A stretch of 64,000 bases of DNA from Aquila chrysaetos chrysaetos (taxonomy: Eukaryota; Chordata; Aves; Accipitriformes; Accipitridae): contig NC_044023.1 of assembly GCF_900496995.4 (NCBI RefSeq), positions 22,390,453-22,454,452 of the forward strand, in the 5' to 3' direction. Position numbers and translations under genes: made by a program. The notes beneath the pieces are model-generated. The model saw only the letters and a list, made by a program, of their open reading frames with translations, made no database searches and had not been told where the DNA came from. Below are positions 46,601 to 56,820 of the stretch, one piece after another. Numbering within the stretch: position 1 is the first letter of the stretch; each line of letters starts with the position of its first letter.

Positions 46601-49600
46601 ATTTCATTAAGATGTCTATGCAAAACCAGCACATACTTTCACCTGCATCAAGAACCAGTCAATCCAGTAATATTCTCTCACAAATCTTTTGACAATCCTG
46701 CTAGACATTTTTAAATTTAAAAAAAAAAAAAAGTATTTCTACTCACCAATGGCATTTTGGTTAAATAACTGCTGAAAAGGTTTGATTGCAGCATACTTGC
46801 TAGACCCATTAATGTGGATTACAACGAGATTGTCAACCTCTTCAGGATCAATTTGAGTCACTGAAAATCTGCACTCAGTATTCCTGTTCCACTTGTCTTT
46901 GATATAATCTTGACATTCTTCAGTGTATGTCTCATACCTAAATTAAAATACTTGTGAGACATGATGGTCTTAAAGAAATCCATTGCTGACTAAAATGGGA
47001 GAGAACACCAACCTGTAAAATAGAAAGTACTTGGTATCTTCTGGTGCCCCTTGGCCAGGAAGCCAAGTGCAATGGAGAGAAACAGTACTAGAAATGGTGA
47101 TACGAGTAACACAGGACAAATTAGTGACAGATGTCTCTGGAGCACCTAGAGAGTCAAGGAATTATAAAGCAGAAAGAAAAATCTTATTACAAAAGTCATA
47201 AAAAATTCATGTTCCTAAAACATTTTGATTACAGTCTGTGATCCGTTATATCTGTGTCTATTGTATCCAATTCTCTTCCTTATCACACAGGTCTATCAGT
47301 TATGGATGGATGAAGACTCCCAAACAGCGTAAGTAAAGCTGTACCACACAGCACCATTACATATTTCATGTATGCCAAGGCCACATGACCTTTTAATAGC
47401 CTAGAGTGTATAAAAGTAAGTTATCTTCGCCTTAGCAAGGAATTTTTAGAAAATTTTATATGGGTTATCCATGTTCTGCACCTCCAGATTGTAGGCCAGG
47501 CTCCACAGCAGTAGAGAAGGTCCTGGACGAAATTGTTTTGTAAGATCAGCGTAGCAGGTAGAGAGGAAAATGCTGTATTTTTCAAGTATTAAACCTGTCA
47601 CCTTTTGATGTCTAGTCCACAGACCAGGGCAGAACACAAAATTCAGACCTCACCTGCATTTCTTCTTACCTGGCGGAGGTGGGATTTTTTCCTTCACCCA
47701 GTCACTTCTCATCAGAAGGTCATTATGGAGAAGTAATGTCCGAATGTGTGCGGAGAAACCGTTGTGAAGTGCAACCGTTCGGATACTGTGAGTCTTCTTT
47801 GTATCATACTTGAAATAAAAAAAAATCCAATAAGCATCATGTGTGATGCAAGCCGAATTAAGGGACCTGCAAAGACTGCTTCAGTCTTTGCAAAGAGGCA
47901 AACCAGCCAGCTAGCTTAGCTGGTTATATTAAGTGTATAAAGCAAGAGAGTACAAATAATGCACACAAGAAGTGTGCAAGGTTTCTCATTTAAGACAGCA
48001 GGACCCTTATCTTACAAAAAATTTGTCTATAGAACACAGCGGTGATGAAACATGGTCTGACACTTTAATGATACCCTGGCATTAATGTGAATTAAGTGAG
48101 CTGACTTGAAAGGGGAGCAATATCACTGAAAACCAGTATCCAGCTTCCCCACAAGATGAACGCTGCAGAGATTGCCAATTCCCAGACTAACCCTTGTCCC
48201 ACCAGAGCTGTAGCCATAAGCATAGCTGAAAGGGAATCTCTCCAGTGCTCAAAGTATACGTTTATGATGTAAGAGAATAAGTGATTCAATATGCCAATCG
48301 CTCAAGAGACATATCACACCTACTGCACCCTGGTTTGGTGCAACATGTTTAACTCAACAGGAATTTAACCTTCTTAGGATACTGGACTTTTATCTTACCT
48401 CTTCAGGCACAGGGCTTAGGATTTTCACATCATATCTAATAGTGTAGTTTTTTTGTTCTTGATTAGGGTTTGGTTTCCAATGTAAAAGTACTTGTGCTAA
48501 TGCAGAGACTGTAAGGGTGAAGTTAACAGGTGGGAAAACCTGAACTGTAAGGGAGAAGAACAAAAATATTCATAACATAGTAATCCAGTGAAATGTTTAG
48601 AGCAATAGCTGTTTTCAAGCAATGAGCGATACAAGCAAATAGTTTCTTTTCAATATTATATTCCCTCAACCGCTTCTTATAAAATGTTTCTAGTATTTGA
48701 AAAATACCTTTAAATAACAACCAAAACTTCATCAAATAAGAGTTTACTTAAAACTTAGCTTAAAAAATGAATTTTACAACAGTTTCAACTTGAAAATCAC
48801 AATGATATATTACATTTGGCTTGTTAACTAGGTTCAGGTTTTTCAACTTGATCCTCATAGCCACATTGACACTGGGCATCTGTACTGAAACAGGGCTGAT
48901 CAAGTGATCAACCATACAAACAATTCTCACCCGCATAAGCTTGCAGAAGAGCATAACATGGTGGCTGTCTAAGAGAAGGCTGACAGCCAGAAGAAGTTAT
49001 ACGCGAGAAAAGAAACAAAATGATGAACAGAGGAATTAAGCACAAATGGAAGAAAACATAGAAGGATGGGAATGATAATGTAAAATGACAGGGCAAGAGG
49101 GATTCCTGGGGCTCATATGGAAATGAGGAAGATCTCATGCTGGGGGAAAATGTTAGCATATAAATAGCAAGGCAATGAAATAATCAATCTACTCCCTTCC
49201 ATTGCTAGAGTTCTTCAGAGCCTGTCCCCCCTTAATTACCATCTCCAAGGCAGCTGAGGGATGTCAGTCCCCACTTCTCTTCTCCTGTGATTTCAACCTT
49301 TGATGCCCACTAGTTCAATTTTCAAGCATGCACCTTGCATCAGGAAAACTGCCTCATGAAGGCTCAGAAAACCTCAACACAAACCACCCTGAACTGGTTC
49401 CCTTAAAATGTTCCTTGTTGAGATGCCCACAAAAAATGTCACCATTAAGGCTGTTGATATACCAGGATTATGCCAGCAACGCTTTGTGTTGTCGTGTTTC
49501 TGCAGCTAACTGCAGTTTTGTTCCTGGAACTAAAATGGCTATCTGGAATAATGCCTTTGCTCCAGCTGGATTAAATTGTTTAATAATCCAGGCCAGGAAC

Positions 49601-50002
49601 TGCTTGCCCAGAGGACACGTGACGTGGCACAGCTTGTGTCTACATGCCTCATGGTTCTTCCTTCTCAAAGCAAAACAGTCGTCAGGCACTGGCTGGGAGC
49701 AATCTAGCTCAGACAGGGTACAACTGTCCCAGATAGCATGTTAACACAGCATGGTCATCTGTGGTCCTGTACTCATGGCATGCCATGGACTCTTTTATTC
49801 ATGTGTAGAATAGTGCCTTTGACCAACACTTAAAGGGGCCTTGGTCACCCACTGGTGCTAAAGCTACACACTGGTAGAAGGAAAATGCCTTACCTGCAGC
49901 TTGAGGTGTGTTTGGCTGAACCAAGTTTGTTGTCCAAAGGAGGATCAGAAAAACAATCATCATGCTGGCCATAATCTTTAGATGGTAAATGAGAACAGCC
50001 AT
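34510..50002 (-). CDS. IL5RA: Interleukin-5 receptor subunit alpha, complete coding sequence in 10 exons
   Basis: IL5RA is the ligand-binding chain of the type I cytokine receptor for IL-5; in mammals it pairs with the common beta chain on eosinophils and B cells and signals through JAK2/STAT5. Minus-strand exons 50002-49894, 48544-48399, 47808-47670, 47145-47013, 46937-46747, 45762-45617, 44975-44840, 41615-41519, 36631-36550 and 34602-34510 join in phase to 423 codons plus stop (human 420 residues). In order: signal peptide, three FN3-like modules, WSDWS box (324-328), membrane helix (about 342-363), Box 1 LFPPIPTP (373-380) and C-terminal DDSVF. No frame break is visible. IL3RA and CSF2RA are the nearest alternatives, but gene order and the NGSSK and WKPNP segments favour IL5RA. 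The 5' UTR exons are not identified. Confidence 0.95.
34603..36549 (-). other. IL5RA: IL5RA last intron
   Basis: A 1.9-kb intron. GC-rich blocks at 34890-35310 leave long open frames (up to 161 codons) on both strands, without domain features. Part of a 47-bp motif at 34945-34991 recurs at 36336-36382 (see findings). Confidence 0.7.
36550..36631 (-). CDS. IL5RA: IL5RA exon 9: juxtamembrane Box 1
   Basis: It reads NQVWSKLFPPIPTPSNKFRD and then PFPNDYE. LFPPIP is the proline-rich Box 1 that docks JAK2 in type I receptors. The acceptor is TTTTTTGCAG and the donor GTAAAA on the minus strand; its first base completes an Ile codon begun in exon 8. Confidence 0.94.
36632..41518 (-). other. IL5RA: IL5RA intron between membrane and Box 1 exons (4.9 kb)
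   Basis: It contains a perfect 14-bp-stem hairpin (37738-37770) and a plus-strand 140-codon open frame at 38055-38477 that ends in a hydrophobic tail overlapping an AATAAA. I recognise no established gene or element. Confidence 0.65.
41519..41615 (-). CDS. IL5RA: IL5RA exon 8: transmembrane helix
   Basis: It reads QNKLENPVAWILTVLCVFTC, then CTFLLVAIICK. The run from VAW to AII is about 22 uncharged residues followed by a basic stop-transfer residue. The acceptor is CTTGAAATTCAG and the donor GTAAGT on the minus strand; phase 1 in, phase 2 out. Confidence 0.95.
41616..44839 (-). other. IL5RA: IL5RA intron before the transmembrane exon
   Basis: A 3.2-kb intron with T runs at 43349-43366 and 44180-44195 and a GC-rich patch around 42880-43130 that produces overlapping open frames on both strands. 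No domain signature is seen. Confidence 0.7.
43349..43366. repeat. Poly(T) tract, 18 nt
   Basis: A T run inside an IL5RA intron; on the minus (gene) strand it is an A run. A similar 16-nt run lies at 44180-44195. Confidence 0.85.
44840..44975 (-). CDS. IL5RA: IL5RA exon 7: membrane-proximal FN3 with WSDWS box
   Basis: It reads ILKISSNDFRLRIDVTSRYS, then IQIRANHHICCMRGFWSDWS and EVIYV. WSDWS is the class I cytokine-receptor WSXWS signature and YSIQIRA the preceding FN3 strand. The acceptor is TTCCTAACAG and the donor GTAAGA on the minus strand; phase 0 in, phase 1 out. Confidence 0.97.
45617..45762 (-). CDS. IL5RA: IL5RA exon 6: start of the third FN3 module
   Basis: It reads KVNVPRNVTVFLEQNDLLAT, then WEKPISPFPKECFEYEFYFF and NLKSGNKQ. 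NPP/VPRNVT-type opening and WEKP are typical of this domain. The acceptor is TTTTGTAG and the donor GTAATT on the minus strand. A second potential donor (GTAACA) lies 11 nt upstream inside the exon and would shift frame. Confidence 0.95.
45763..46746 (-). other. IL5RA: IL5RA intron 5
   Basis: A 1-kb AT-rich intron with short A runs near 46073 and 46719. Nothing else is recognisable. Confidence 0.8.
46747..46937 (-). CDS. IL5RA: IL5RA exon 5: second FN3 module, C-terminal part
   Basis: It reads YETYTEECQDYIKDKWNRNT, then ECRFSVTQIDPEEVDNLVVI and HINGSSKYAAIKPFQQLFNQ. TEECQ-Y and the INGSSK..AI.PF.QLF stretch match recalled IL5RA closely, including paired cysteines. The acceptor is TTTTAATTTAG and the donor GTGAGT on the minus strand; phase 2 in, phase 1 out. 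Confidence 0.96.
47013..47145 (-). CDS. IL5RA: IL5RA exon 4: second FN3 module, N-terminal part
   Basis: It reads APETSVTNLSCVTRITISST, then VSLHCTWLPGQGAPEDTKYF and LFY. NLSC, SLHCTWL and APEDT.YFL are the conserved cytokine-receptor cysteine and tryptophan landmarks. The acceptor is GACTCTCTAG and the donor GTTGGT on the minus strand; phase 1 in, phase 2 out. Confidence 0.96.
47670..47808 (-). CDS. IL5RA: IL5RA exon 3: first FN3 module, second part
   Basis: It reads YDTKKTHSIRTVALHNGFSA, then HIRTLLLHNDLLMRSDWVKE and KIPPPP. The LHNGFSA.IRT segment parallels LHKGFSASVRT of mammals. The acceptor is TTATTTCAAG, a weak AAG, and the donor GTAAGA on the minus strand; phase 0 in, phase 1 out. 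Confidence 0.94.
47809..48398 (-). other. IL5RA: IL5RA intron 2
   Basis: A 0.6-kb intron from GTAAGA to TTTCAAG. Nothing else is recognisable. Confidence 0.8.
48399..48544 (-). CDS. IL5RA: IL5RA exon 2: first FN3 module, first part
   Basis: It reads VQVFPPVNFTLTVSALAQVL, then LHWKPNPNQEQKNYTIRYDV and KILSPVPEE. PPVNFT and the LAQVLL.WKPNP core identify IL5RA. Two acceptors lie 5 nt apart (TTACAG and TTCAG); only the upstream one continues the frame from the signal exon, the other leads quickly to a stop. The donor is GTAAGA on the minus strand. Confidence 0.95.
48545..49893 (-). other. IL5RA: IL5RA first coding intron
   Basis: A 1.35-kb intron from GTAAGG to CCCTTACAG. A 138-codon plus-strand frame at 49328-49744 has no domain features and is not called. 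Confidence 0.75.
49894..50002 (-). CDS. IL5RA: IL5RA exon 1 (coding): signal peptide
   Basis: There are two in-frame start codons. The outer ATG at 50002 follows an in-frame TGA and has T at -3. The inner ATG (49972-49970) has A at -3 and G at +4 and opens MASMMIVFLILLWTTNLVQ, a textbook hydrophobic signal peptide, so it is the likelier start (413 residues). The remaining codons read PNTPQAA before the GTAAGG donor. The upstream UTR boundary is not determined. Confidence 0.88.
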
Positions 50003-53000
50003 GTATCAGCATATGTCCCTTGTCACCATTTTACAGAGGCTGATGATAGCTAAAAATTAACACAATCCCAAGTGATAAGCACACAAACCATGGAGCATGG
50101 CATACCCACATGATCAAAGGAATGAAGCTGCTACCTTGCAGGGGATAGATTCTTCTCCCTTCCTTGCAGGAAAATGCATCTTGTCATAGCTAAATTTAAT
50201 ATAAGTACCAACAACAATATTTCATTTTGCCCCGTTTGCTTTTGCCAGCTCTCTTTGAAAAAGCTACTGGTTTCAAACACTGTCATGTGTGGACGTTCAG
50301 AGCAGCAGTCACGGAATTAGAGCATCTCTCCATGGGGAGGAGTGAGTCGGGTTCAGGTATATGGGCTTTTAGTGGAGTCCCATTTACTCCAAGAACAGAA
50401 ATAACCATATTTTTAGCTGTCACTATATATAAAATGGCTACTTACTGGAATTTACTTTCCAGTTTCTATTTCAATAAAGCTTGCTAAAGAAGCAGTCTCA
50501 GTGCTCACCTCAAGGCTAATTCTCCAGTGTTAATTATTGGGTGTAAGAGAAACTATTTTGTTTGTTTCTAATTTAAATGAATGACTATTTTTAATGCTTA
50601 AAACCAGCATGTTCTTATGCTTCCTACAGATTGTTTCATGAAGTACTGGGAGAAAAAAAATCTGTGTGTAATCATTCATGTATAACCTAATATAAACAAC
50701 ATGGAAATACAGAACAGCAGCTTTCCAAAATGTTCTTACAGAAGAGAAATACGCCCTCCCAGCCCAATCGCACTACTTCCCTGGGGCACTACAGCAATTG
50801 CATGTATGGAAAACATAATATTTTCAGATGGTAATGAGCAGAGAAAGCGCCTTTAACCCATCAGTTCTCCCTGAACCTCCAATAAATAACACAGGGACTG
50901 GAAGCACTCCAATTGATCACAGTTGGAGTACTTCTGCTATACAGTAACTATTTTTCAAAATGGTGTATGAATGCTGAGTTCATTAAAATGACGCATAAGC
51001 TACAATACAGTGTGTTTCTTAATGTCCAAGTCAACTCATTATCTATATTCATATTTTGTATGTATCTGCTATTCTGCTAGCCAAAATGTGCACAAGGCTA
51101 ACTGAACCTCTGGAGTTTGCTAACGGATTATTCCTGGGGAGCCAGGGTTTGGTCTTCTGTATGTTGGGTTATTGAAAGACATTTTGGCCAGACATTTTGG
51201 TTCTTCCAAAATGTATATGAATCACAAGCAATCAGGTAATTATTATTCACACCGTACATTTATGCCTACACAATGCCTCCAAGACTATTTCCTATTGCAT
51301 TACCATTCATGAAAAGTCTGTTCTTTTGGATTTTCTCACTTGAACACCATGGAAATCTCTGCTTCACAAGATTATGTTATTCTGGAGGGCATTATGTGGA
51401 CTGAACACAAGTTTACAATGGCACCTAATCTCTGCCACACCTATACTGCTATATCTGATTAAAAACTAATTTAAAAAACTGCTAGAACATGACACTTTTC
51501 CAATGTGCTTTTGTACAAATTACTGGCATCAGGCTTTCTTTCCTACTTCAAAAAACATTGTTTCATTTACCTGATGAGACTATTAAATACACTAGTAACT
51601 TGTCTTATCTATTTAAAAGTAAAAATTTATCAACTTCAAGTCCCTGAAAATAAAAACTAGCTTCTCATTTTCTTGCAAATAATAACCCCACAACTCTGCC
51701 AAGAACACCACTCTGAACTGCGCAGATGTGTGTGCATGTGCTTTTATGCATGCGTGCATATCTGCATTCCTACCTATTAACATTACCCACTACGTTCATT
51801 GCAGCTCTCCCACCAACTACCTACAATCAAATCCAGCAGCTAAGAAGCAGTTTCAAGTAGATTACGCTCTTGTAATGTGAACCAAGTACCTCGGTGAGAA
51901 AGACATGAGAACCCACCAAAGGGCATTCCACTTGCACAGAAGAGAGATGGAGGGACAGGTTGTGCTTCCCCAGCTGCAGTCAAAGCTTTATCAGGTACAA
52001 CTATGAGACTTTGGGAAAGAAGCTTCATTAGTTCCACTGTTAAGAGCACTCCCTTTTTTTTAAAAAAAAGAAGCAATGACTTCAGTACATTATTAAAAAA
52101 AAAAAGTCCTTAAAAAGCCTCATGTTTTACAACTGCTTAGGATTCACATCTACTAACGAGTAATGTCAGTTTGTTGGTTTCAGGACTGCTCTGGCATTTA
52201 GCACAACTAAAAACCTGGCTCTCTTGAGCTTACTTACAGTGGATTTGGCTACCTATAGATTTTTTTTTTACTTTGTCCTCAAAAAGTAAGGATTCTGATT
52301 CTTTCTGGGCGCATTCTTTTCCCTATGCTTTTGAAAAGATCCTAAAGATCAACTCTTCAAAGGTACTTCTGCTGTCTAAAAGCATGTGGGTATTAGACAG
52401 AGACCTAACATTTTCTGAGCAGCAGTTTACTGATTTGAAACTGGATATAGAATGTTACTGTAATGCAGATTAGTTTTCAATTATTATCCCTGTGCTTCTT
52501 TTCAGTTTATCTTTTCCTGCCTTGTTTTCAAAAATGCTGTTTTTCTTTTTCTCGCTATCAGACTAAGATTGAAAGTACAGCTTTTGCAAGAGTTATTTAT
52601 GTAGCTAAGACCACAACCTATAAGAATGCTTTGCAGTCTGTGATACCCTGTGTGTTTCATGTGAGAAATTACTGAAAAGAGAATCAAAATAAGTGTATTC
52701 AAGTAAAGATGTTAACTAGAAATCTACAAGAGGATTACACTCCTCACAAAAATGGATATAGTAAGTTCTCAGGACAAATAAAAATCTTAATGACTTTGTG
52801 TTTTGGTTATATATGGTAAAAAGTAATAAGCAGAAGGTAAAGGATATATTCCCTTCAAAAAGGATACACTCCTTCTTAAAGGACAGTAGAAATCCAAACT
52901 ATAGAAAACAGCCTCTAAAAGGTAATGATTTTCTTACTTATAGCTGACATGTCCCACTATCTCACAAGCCACTGGTCAGAAGCAGATTCCAGATGCATTT

Positions 53001-53789
53001 TTCAGCATAAGGCAAAGCCGAATTTGAAAAGCAGGACCTTTGCAGTCTTCAAACAAAGCACAACAAGACAAAAACAAACCACAACAGATATCCCAGGAGG
53101 TTACCTGCAGAGTCTCAAAAGTTCTGTGAAGAGTCTGCTCTGTTTGTTCAAACGTCCTCTGGGTCATCTCCCTGTGGGTTTCTTTTATAACTGCTGTCTT
53201 TCAAGTACAAATGTGATAGGTACTTCAGAAATGATGGCAGATGATAAGTTAGACAAGCATGCATTGAAAAAGGGAACTACAGATTTAACCACAGGATGGA
53301 AGGCTCCATACAAGCACACAGTTTAGCCCAGAAATGGTTCTACTTTATTTATTGAGGGTTAATTATATACCATAGTCTGATAATTCTCTATTAACTATTC
53401 AAGAGCAGAAATGTTTAATGACTGACTGCAAAGAAATAACCTATAGCCAGCTACCGACAGACCACTGCTGATACCCCAATTTGTTCTTCCCCTAGAAAAT
53501 CAAATCCAAATGTTGCTGGAAAAACTGTGCAGGTTTTGTCCAATGGTATTATACCATCTTGTCCAATGCTTTTGCCATACAGCCACGTGGACATCAGCCT
53601 TCCTTTGAGAAATTACCAGTACCAGAGCAAGACCAGCTTCCTAACCTCGTGCTGAGAGCTTTGAGCTGTGATCCATAGGATCGGGTGACACAGGCTCACA
53701 AGCAGGACAAGCAGCAGAAACCGACCCAAGGGCCCAGAGAAGACCCTGCAGAAAGTGGGGCTATAAGTAATGGAGTTATAGGAAGGATA
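50003..53789. other. Upstream region of IL5RA / IL5RA-TRNT1 intergenic DNA
   Basis: IL5RA and TRNT1 are head to head with about 6.8 kb between their first coding exons. This part is AT-rich with scattered short A and T runs and no recognisable gene. It should contain the IL5RA promoter and 5' UTR exons; I cannot place them, and there is no CpG island on this side. Confidence 0.55.
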
Positions 53790-54610
53790 AGAAGGCTAAT
53801 GACTTACACTCATTAACAACCTGGACTGCAAGTACAGAGAAGCCTATTAAATATGCAGGTGACACAAGCTGGGAGAGGTGAGTGCTTCGGAGGCTAAGAC
53901 TAGAATTAAAAAAGTTCTTGACAGACTGGTAGAAATTGGGTGCAGTTCAATATGGACAAGCTCTCAGCTGCATTTAGGCATTATCAACTGTAAATTACTA
54001 GCTATAAATAATCAATTATCAACTGATTAGGTATCTGTTCTGAAGAAAAGGATCTGGGGTTTTGGCAGGTCATAAACTGAAGAGAAACAAACAATGCCAT
54101 GCACTCATGAAAAAGGCACCCCAGGCCACCGAAAAGCAAGTGTCCTCTGCAAGATGCATGAAGTAATCCTTCCACTCTGCACACCGCTGATAAAGCCTCC
54201 ACGCACACACACCATGTCCAGCTCAGATACTGCACTTAAGCAAGCCATGGAACAGATGAAAAGAAGCCAGTACACAGCAAAGGATACTACCAGAGCCTGA
54301 AAAGTACCAGTGAGGAAACAAGCTAAGGGAAGACTTGTGCAGAAATGTAACATGTTAAGGCTTCCACATGCTCTCCAAGTCCTTTGGGCTGGCACTAGAA
54401 GATAACGACAAGTAAAATTCAGGTTAGATATCAGGGAAAGATTTCAGTGTTGGATAGGGAGGCAGTGGAGCAGGCGCCCAAGGACTGAAAGAAACTGTCA
54501 CTGGGCATCTATAGACAAACATCAACCAGGGATGACAGTCGTAAACAAATCCTGCCATCAGGCACAGAGATAAATTAGGTGACTTCCTAAGGTCTGGCCA
54601 GCCCATGTGT
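53790..54610 (+). mobile_element. Decayed CR1-type LINE fragment (3' end)
   Basis: Several landmarks of avian CR1 elements occur in the right order: a segment like "aacctgga..agcc..ttaaatatgcaggtgacacaagctgggag" (about 53815-53876), then GGATCTGGGG (54050), a diverged reverse-transcriptase C-terminal region, "ggttagatatcagggaaagattt" (54422-54444), GGAGCAGGCGCCCAAGGA (about 54467-54484), and a terminal block ending near CCTAAGGTCTGGCCAG (54587-54602). The reading frame is destroyed by stops and indels. Identification is from memory of the CR1 consensus; the boundaries are approximate. Confidence 0.72.
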
Positions 54611-55015
54611 CTCTGAATAAACAGCTGATTACTGGGCAGAGAGCTCTGACATCTACAGCAAAATGTTTCTGTAGAAAAGAGGTAATTTCTAAAGGTGAAG
54701 CAGGAATTTAATAAGAAACAGTAGTCACAAAAAAGGAGTGAGAAAAGGTTATGTTCTAACACAGGCCTGACCACGTTATTGTAGATCTGAGATTTTTTTT
54801 GGAATAGGTCATTCCAAAAAAACCCTTTTGTGCTCATGAGCATGCTCCTGTCTGCAGTGAGGTGCTGATTTGTGATGTGCTTAAAAGGACAGATAGATCT
54901 CTGTAATGTTTCTTCCCAGTTACCAACAAACCTGTAGCACTCTTTTTGGCGAGACAAAGATTTATTCAGGCTTCAGAGGAACCACGCTTCCAATTAACTC
55001 ACATTTGGGTGAGCT

Positions 55016-55169
55016 CCTCCTTCAGGCTCCACTCCTTCCAGCCCCTCCGAGATGCCTCCTCGCAGGAGCAGTACAGGGAGGAGCGACGAGAACCTCCTTC
55101 AGGCTCCACTCCTTCCAGCCCCTCCGAGATGCCTCCTCGCAGGAGCAGTACAGGGAGGAGCGACGAGAA
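55016..55169. repeat. 77-bp tandem duplication, two copies
   Basis: Copy 1 at 55016-55092 and copy 2 at 55093-55169 appear identical by eye. The unit is GC-rich and starts CCTCCTTCAGG. The length is not a multiple of three, so open frames crossing it change frame between copies and are unlikely to be coding. Confidence 0.93.
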
Positions 55170-55918
55170 CCCTGGGGATGCGCAGTTGGCCAAACGCAGT
55201 GACATTTTAGTAATTCCGCAGTGAAATTACACTAGTGAGGAGGGAAGGACTGACCCCCCTGAATTGTACCGAATCCCCAGGACTCCCATGGTATCCCGTC
55301 TTGTCCATACATCTCCACAGAGTAAAGAAAACTTCAATCAATCCAGGCTGACAAACGTAAACCTAGTATTGAAACTACCCCGAATTGCTTCTCATAGTTC
55401 AGCAACCATGAGCTGGTGGACGCAGTTTGGCAACTGCCAAGCTTAACACCAGCGTCAGGCTGTTTTGGTGACTATTGAAAGTGCCAGGTGTATTGGGGCA
55501 ACTAGGCCATTTCTTTTGTCACAGTTGTGTCGTTATCAAAACATGTTTATTTTTTTCCCTCGGTAATCCTCTTTTTCTCTAAACTGAAACCAAGCCACGG
55601 TAAGTCTTTGATGATGTTTCGTACCGTTTTCTTTTGCAACTCCCTTCTTTTCGTACTGTATTTCCCGGCAGGACTGATAGCATATGTCCATACATTTCGT
55701 GTGGTTTGTTCAAACTTTTATGGTTTGAATATTTTGTACCGTCTACGAAAACTGGTTTGCTGCTAGATGACTGTGTGAGATTTGATAAATGATCATATAT
55801 TAACATTACAGTTGAAGCAATAGACAAAGGGTAACCAGGGAGATAATTACAAAAGTGCAGTCAAGTGATTAATTAGTAATTATTCATAAGTTTTGCCATT
55901 CTTTGCTCTTATGACTAG

Positions 55919-56325
55919 CTGTTCCTGTACGCTAGATGAGAACAATGTTGAAACTGACCACATGTGATTGAAACTGCGTTAAGCTTCAAGAACAAGAATA
56001 AAGGCTTCAAGGACCGCCAACGAGAACTTCAAATGGGTCGGTGGTTGCAAAAGCAGCCCTTCGACTCAAACGGATCCTTCATGGTGCATGATCGGATGCA
56101 GGCAGTGCTATGATAATCAATCATTTTTATGTATACGTATACTAACCTGATTAACAGGCAATCAGTTAGTTATTCTATATAACCTGTTTGTGCTGAAGCT
56201 GTGGCACGCACGCTAGGAGGAACGATCCCCCGCGCACCCAGCGCTGCAGTGAAGAACGCCTGCTTCCCAAAACTCCAAAACGAGTCTTAGAGGGTTTCTT
56301 CGACCGGCTTTTCGGTGTCGCGACA
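55919..56325 (+). mobile_element. Probable endogenous retrovirus solo LTR upstream of TRNT1
   Basis: The right part resembles avian ERVL-class LTRs I remember: AT-rich U3 with TGATAATCAATCA, TATATAA at 56176-56182, then CACGCTAGG, GATCCCCCGCGCACCCA, TGCAGTGAAGAACGCCTGC and a U5 end GTCTTAGAGGGTTTCTTC ... TTTTCGGTGTCGCGACA (end about 56325). The left boundary is a guess, because no clear terminal TG or target-site duplication was found. No retroviral genes accompany it. It reads in the same direction as TRNT1 and ends where the CpG island begins. Confidence 0.6.
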
Positions 56326-56329
56326 ACCG

Positions 56330-56820
56330 CCCCTCGGCCTCCCCACAGCAGCAGACGCCGGCGGGCAGACCTCTGAGGGCTTCCACCCGCCTCTCCTCAG
56401 CCCTCCGCCCCGCAGAGCCCCTTCCAGTCCCGGGGCAAACACCACCCGCCCTCCCAGCGCCGTTTCGGCCGAGGTCTGCCCGCCTGACGGACCCCACCAC
56501 AGCCTCGGACCCTCCCTCCCCTCGGCGGCGGCCGGCGCCCGCGTCCTCCCCTCAGCGGGGCCCGCCCCTCGCTTCCCGCCGAGGCGGGGCGGGGCGGGCC
56601 GGGCCGCGTCGCGCCGCTGAGCTCATCGGGCGGCGCCGGGGCCGGTCCGGGCGGCAGGAGCCGGCTGCCGGGGCCTAGCCGGGAGCCCCGCGGGTGGGTG
56701 CGGGACGCTGTGCCTGCGGGGGGAACGGGTGCGGGTGGAGGGGTCTCTGCGTGCGGTGAGGGGAGGGAGGAGGCCGAGGCCCGGCCCGGCTGACGCGTCG
56801 TGTCGTTGTTTTCTCCCTAG
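56330..56820 (+). promoter_or_regulatory. TRNT1: CpG-island promoter and probable non-coding first exon of TRNT1
   Basis: The stretch is extremely GC- and CpG-rich and carries GC boxes (overlapping GGGGCGGGG at about 56585-56598), as expected for a housekeeping gene. The coding exon starts exactly at a splice acceptor (TTTTCTCCCTAG, ending 56820), so an upstream 5' UTR exon is required. A plausible donor is CGG/GTGGGT at 56693/56694. The transcription start itself cannot be read from sequence. Confidence 0.6.

Noticed and set aside
54424-54957. Longest open frame in the window (177 codons, minus strand)
   Set aside because: It partly overlaps the 3' end of the CR1 fragment in antisense, has no recognisable domain or splice context, and is best explained as chance.
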